From positions 1-64,000 of the forward strand of contig NZ_MPHJ01000021.1 of assembly GCF_001957125.1 (NCBI RefSeq): a stretch of DNA of 64,000 nt. Reading direction: 5' to 3'. The position numbers were made by a program, and so were the translations under genes. This DNA is from Shewanella sp. UCD-KL12 (GTDB taxonomy: Bacteria; Pseudomonadota; Gammaproteobacteria; Enterobacterales; Shewanellaceae). Every line of letters starts with the position of its first letter. Position 1 is the first letter of the stretch. This document shows positions 62,317 to 64,000 of the stretch, piece by piece. The notes under the pieces are model-generated. The model was not told the DNA's origin and searched no databases. It worked only from the letters and a program-made list of their open reading frames with translations.

Positions 62317-62979
62317 ATGAGTTACCCCAAAAAGCAAAAGTCGATAAGTTTAGCCTGGACCGGTGCCTCTGGCGCGCCTTATGGACTTAAACTGCTCGAA
62401 TGCTTGTTAGCTGCTGACTATCAAGTTTTTTTAATGATCTCCAGCGCTGCTCGAGTCGTACTCGCGACAGAAGAAGACGTAAAACTCAGTGCTAATAGCG
62501 CTAAAGCACAGGCGCAGCTACTGGCATTATTTGCCACAAAATCAGGGGCATCACTGCAAGGTTCGCTGCATGTATTAGGCAAAGATGAGTGGTTTTCACC
62601 GCCTGCTTCCGGTTCTGCAGCGCCTAAGCAGATGGTGATCTGCCCTTGTAGCACAGGCACCTTAGCCGCAGTAGCAACGGGAATGAGTAATAGCTTGCTA
62701 GAACGTGCTGCCGATGTGGTGATTAAAGAACGTGGTCAGCTTATTTTAGTACCAAGGGAAACTCCCTTTAGTAGCATACACTTAGAGCATATGTTGTCAC
62801 TCTCTAAGCTAGGTGCGACCATAATGCCTGCAGCACCGGGCTTTTATCATGATCCCAAATCGGTTCAAGATCTGGTAAACTTCATGGTCGCCCGAATTCT
62901 TGACCATTTGGGCATTGAGCATGATTTAACAAATCGTTGGGGTTATGACAAAAATAGCCCCGAGGATTGCGATACATAA
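62317..62979 (+). CDS. ubiX: UbiX, flavin prenyltransferase
   Basis: Makes prenylated FMN, the cofactor of UbiD, needed for ubiquinone synthesis. 220 residues. Motifs: LAWTGASGAPYGLKLLE near residue 11 (FMN-binding), the late CPCSTGTLAAVATG near 110, and VPRETPFSSIHLEHML near 147. It lies 124 bp after mpl and overlaps nothing; hpt follows after 41 bp. The gene order could reflect a small operon. Confidence 0.93.
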   Translation: MSYPKKQKSISLAWTGASGAPYGLKLLECLLAADYQVFLMISSAARVVLATEEDVKLSANSAKAQAQLLALFATKSGASLQGSLHVLGKDEWFSPPASGSAAPKQMVICPCSTGTLAAVATGMSNSLLERAADVVIKERGQLILVPRETPFSSIHLEHMLSLSKLGATIMPAAPGFYHDPKSVQDLVNFMVARILDHLGIEHDLTNRWGYDKNSPEDCDT

Positions 62980-63020
62980 GACCCTTTATTGAGTCAGTCG
63001 AAAGCAAAGTTGAGAAGGTT

Positions 63021-63551
63021 ATGAAACACACGATTGAAGAGATGATCTCTACAGCAGAGATAGATCAAACACTAGACCAGTTAGCCGAGAAAATTAACGC
63101 GCATTACGCTAATAGTGAGCGCCTGTTGATGGTTGGCTTATTAAAAGGTTCAGTGGTTTTTATGGCTGATCTATGCCGCCGTATTAAAGGCCATGTTGAG
63201 ATCGACTTCATGTCGGTATCTAGCTACGGCAATGAGATGACCAGTACACGTGAAGTGAAAATTCTCAAAGATGTGCAGTCTGACATCAAGGGGCGTGATG
63301 TACTGATTGTTGAAGATCTTATTGATTCAGGAAATACCCTTAATAAGATCCGTGAAATGTTACTGCTGCGTGATCCAAAAAGCCTTGCTCTTTGTACGCT
63401 TCTCGATAAGCCTGAGCGTCGTGAAATTCCGGTTCCTGTCGATTTTGTCGGTATGACCATTCCAGATGAGTTTATTGTTGGCTATGGTATCGACTATGCC
63501 GAGCAGTATCGTAACCTGCCGTATATCGCTAAAGTGATCCCTGCTGAGTAA
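63021..63551 (+). CDS. hpt: Hypoxanthine phosphoribosyltransferase
   Basis: Salvages hypoxanthine (and guanine) with PRPP to the nucleotide. 176 residues from the ATG at 63021 (MKHTIEEMI); a longer frame to 62967 is not homologous. Motifs: LKGSVVFMADLCRRI near residue 38, the PRPP loop VLIVEDLIDSGNTL near 94, and FVGMTIPDEFIVGYGIDYAE near 140. GAGAAGG lies before the start. Followed by a strong terminator. The neighbour yadG is as in E. coli. Confidence 0.94.
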   Translation: MKHTIEEMISTAEIDQTLDQLAEKINAHYANSERLLMVGLLKGSVVFMADLCRRIKGHVEIDFMSVSSYGNEMTSTREVKILKDVQSDIKGRDVLIVEDLIDSGNTLNKIREMLLLRDPKSLALCTLLDKPERREIPVPVDFVGMTIPDEFIVGYGIDYAEQYRNLPYIAKVIPAE

Positions 63552-63598
63552 GAGGTTAACCGGTATAACGCTTAATTGAGCGAGTTTATTTTAAAAAT

Positions 63599-63622
63599 CC
63601 CGCCCTCGGCGGGTTTTTTTTT
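63599..63622 (+). terminator. Terminator of hpt
   Basis: CCCGCC, loop CTC, GGCGGG, then nine T. Textbook form, 47 bp after the stop. Confidence 0.95.
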
Positions 63623-63703
63623 AAGCATATGTCCCAATATATATATGCTGTTTAGTGGAACAGATATTTTTCTTCCCAGTTAATCACTGGAATTAGGATG
63701 CAC

Positions 63704-64000
63704 ATGGAAAACAAAGATAATTCCTCGGCCTATGCCCTCGAGATCCGAGATCTAAAGAAAACGTATAAAGGTGGCGTCGAGGCGGTAAAAGGGATCAGTT
63801 TGACGGTTGAAAAGGGCGATTTCTTCGCGCTACTTGGGCCCAATGGTGCCGGGAAGTCGACAACTATTGGTGTGATCAGCTCACTTGTGCAAAAAACATC
63901 AGGCAAGGTCTCTGTGTTTGAGTACGATATCGACAAAGAGCTCGATTTGGCTAAATTGACAATAGGGCTCGTTCCGCAAGAGTTCAACTTTAACCAGTTT
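63704..64000 (+). CDS. yadG: ABC transporter ATPase YadG (cut by window edge)
   Basis: First 99 residues of an ABC ATPase. I start it at ATG 63704 with AGGA 5 nt upstream; an ATG at 63698 would add two residues. It has LEIRDLKKTYKGGVEAVKG, Walker A GPNGAGKST near residue 45, and a Q-loop in IGLVPQEFNFN at the window's end. Its position after hpt agrees with the yadGH pair, an ABC-2-type exporter of unknown substrate. The remainder, and yadH, lie outside. Confidence 0.85.
   Translation, partial: MENKDNSSAYALEIRDLKKTYKGGVEAVKGISLTVEKGDFFALLGPNGAGKSTTIGVISSLVQKTSGKVSVFEYDIDKELDLAKLTIGLVPQEFNFNQF

Overview
The window reads as one chromosomal segment of a marine Shewanella or a very close gammaproteobacterial relative. 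The reasons are a periplasmic nitrate reductase operon in the napDAGHB order without napC (the NAP-beta layout of Shewanella), an ExeM-type extracellular nuclease with a GlyGly-CTERM tail, an S46 dipeptidyl-peptidase, a DUF3325-DUF3649-PepSY-TonB receptor iron cluster, YgfZ, Mpl, UbiX and a hpt-yadG arrangement. Base composition is moderate (low 40s % GC by eye) and the codon use of most genes looks alike. Species cannot be fixed from the window.

Layout. 1-297: the end of an IS4-family insertion sequence, inserted just downstream of the nap operon. 344-5401: napDAGHB on the minus strand, with a candidate NarP-type 7-2-7 operator upstream of napD. 5747-11534: a stand-alone CheY-like receiver, an AttEFGH-like ABC export/lipoprotein-handling operon (ATPase, FtsX-type permease, CrtC/lipocalin-like lipoprotein), and a TauE/SafE permease. 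11979-15848: a DksA/TraR zinc-finger protein, ygfZ, serA (with a duplicated relic of its own 3' end), and a DUF2238 membrane protein. 16115-19836: a CsgD-like LuxR regulator and exeM. 20337-24069: nupC-deoD nucleoside salvage, a MenI/YdiI-like thioesterase, and a striking 55-bp tandem repeat array. 24662-28667: catalase with a candidate OxyR site, a manganese-exporter-like UPF0016 gene under a yybP-ykoY riboswitch, and an aromatic amino acid permease with a possible attenuation leader. 28868-35952: S46 peptidase, then a gene-poor zone of diverged dispersed repeats holding an EF-hand lipoprotein, a GNAT gene with an attC-like tail and an orphan gene, then a RluE/RluF-type pseudouridine synthase and a DUF998 protein. 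36205-40564: NhaC-type antiporter with a long leader, DUF3087, a periplasmic solute-binding protein, an RHH protein and a YgiN-like monooxygenase. 40797-44820: a LysR regulator divergent from gabD-gabT. 45105-48979: two overlapping GNAT genes with a 199-bp tandem duplication at the 5' end, an lgt gene of unusual (Bacteroidetes-like) character, and a CPA1-type antiporter. 48988-53138: WD40 lipoprotein, SIMPL protein, type 1 periplasmic binding protein and an unrecognised membrane protein. 53211-57683: the iron-uptake cluster. 57916-60417: a leucine-rich-repeat/DUF3859 lipoprotein and an orphan. 60778-64000: mpl, ubiX, hpt and the start of yadG.

Most of the window is ordinary core metabolism. 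The unusual signals are at small scale: RNA leaders (Mn2+ riboswitch, aromatic-rich leader peptide, catalase leader ORF), duplication scars (serA tail, GNAT 5' end, 55-bp array, in-frame 12-bp repeat), an attC-like hairpin, and a possibly foreign lgt. I did not find a CRISPR array, prophage, tRNA, rRNA or a clear anti-phage defence island. All family assignments were made by reading motifs, without database searches.
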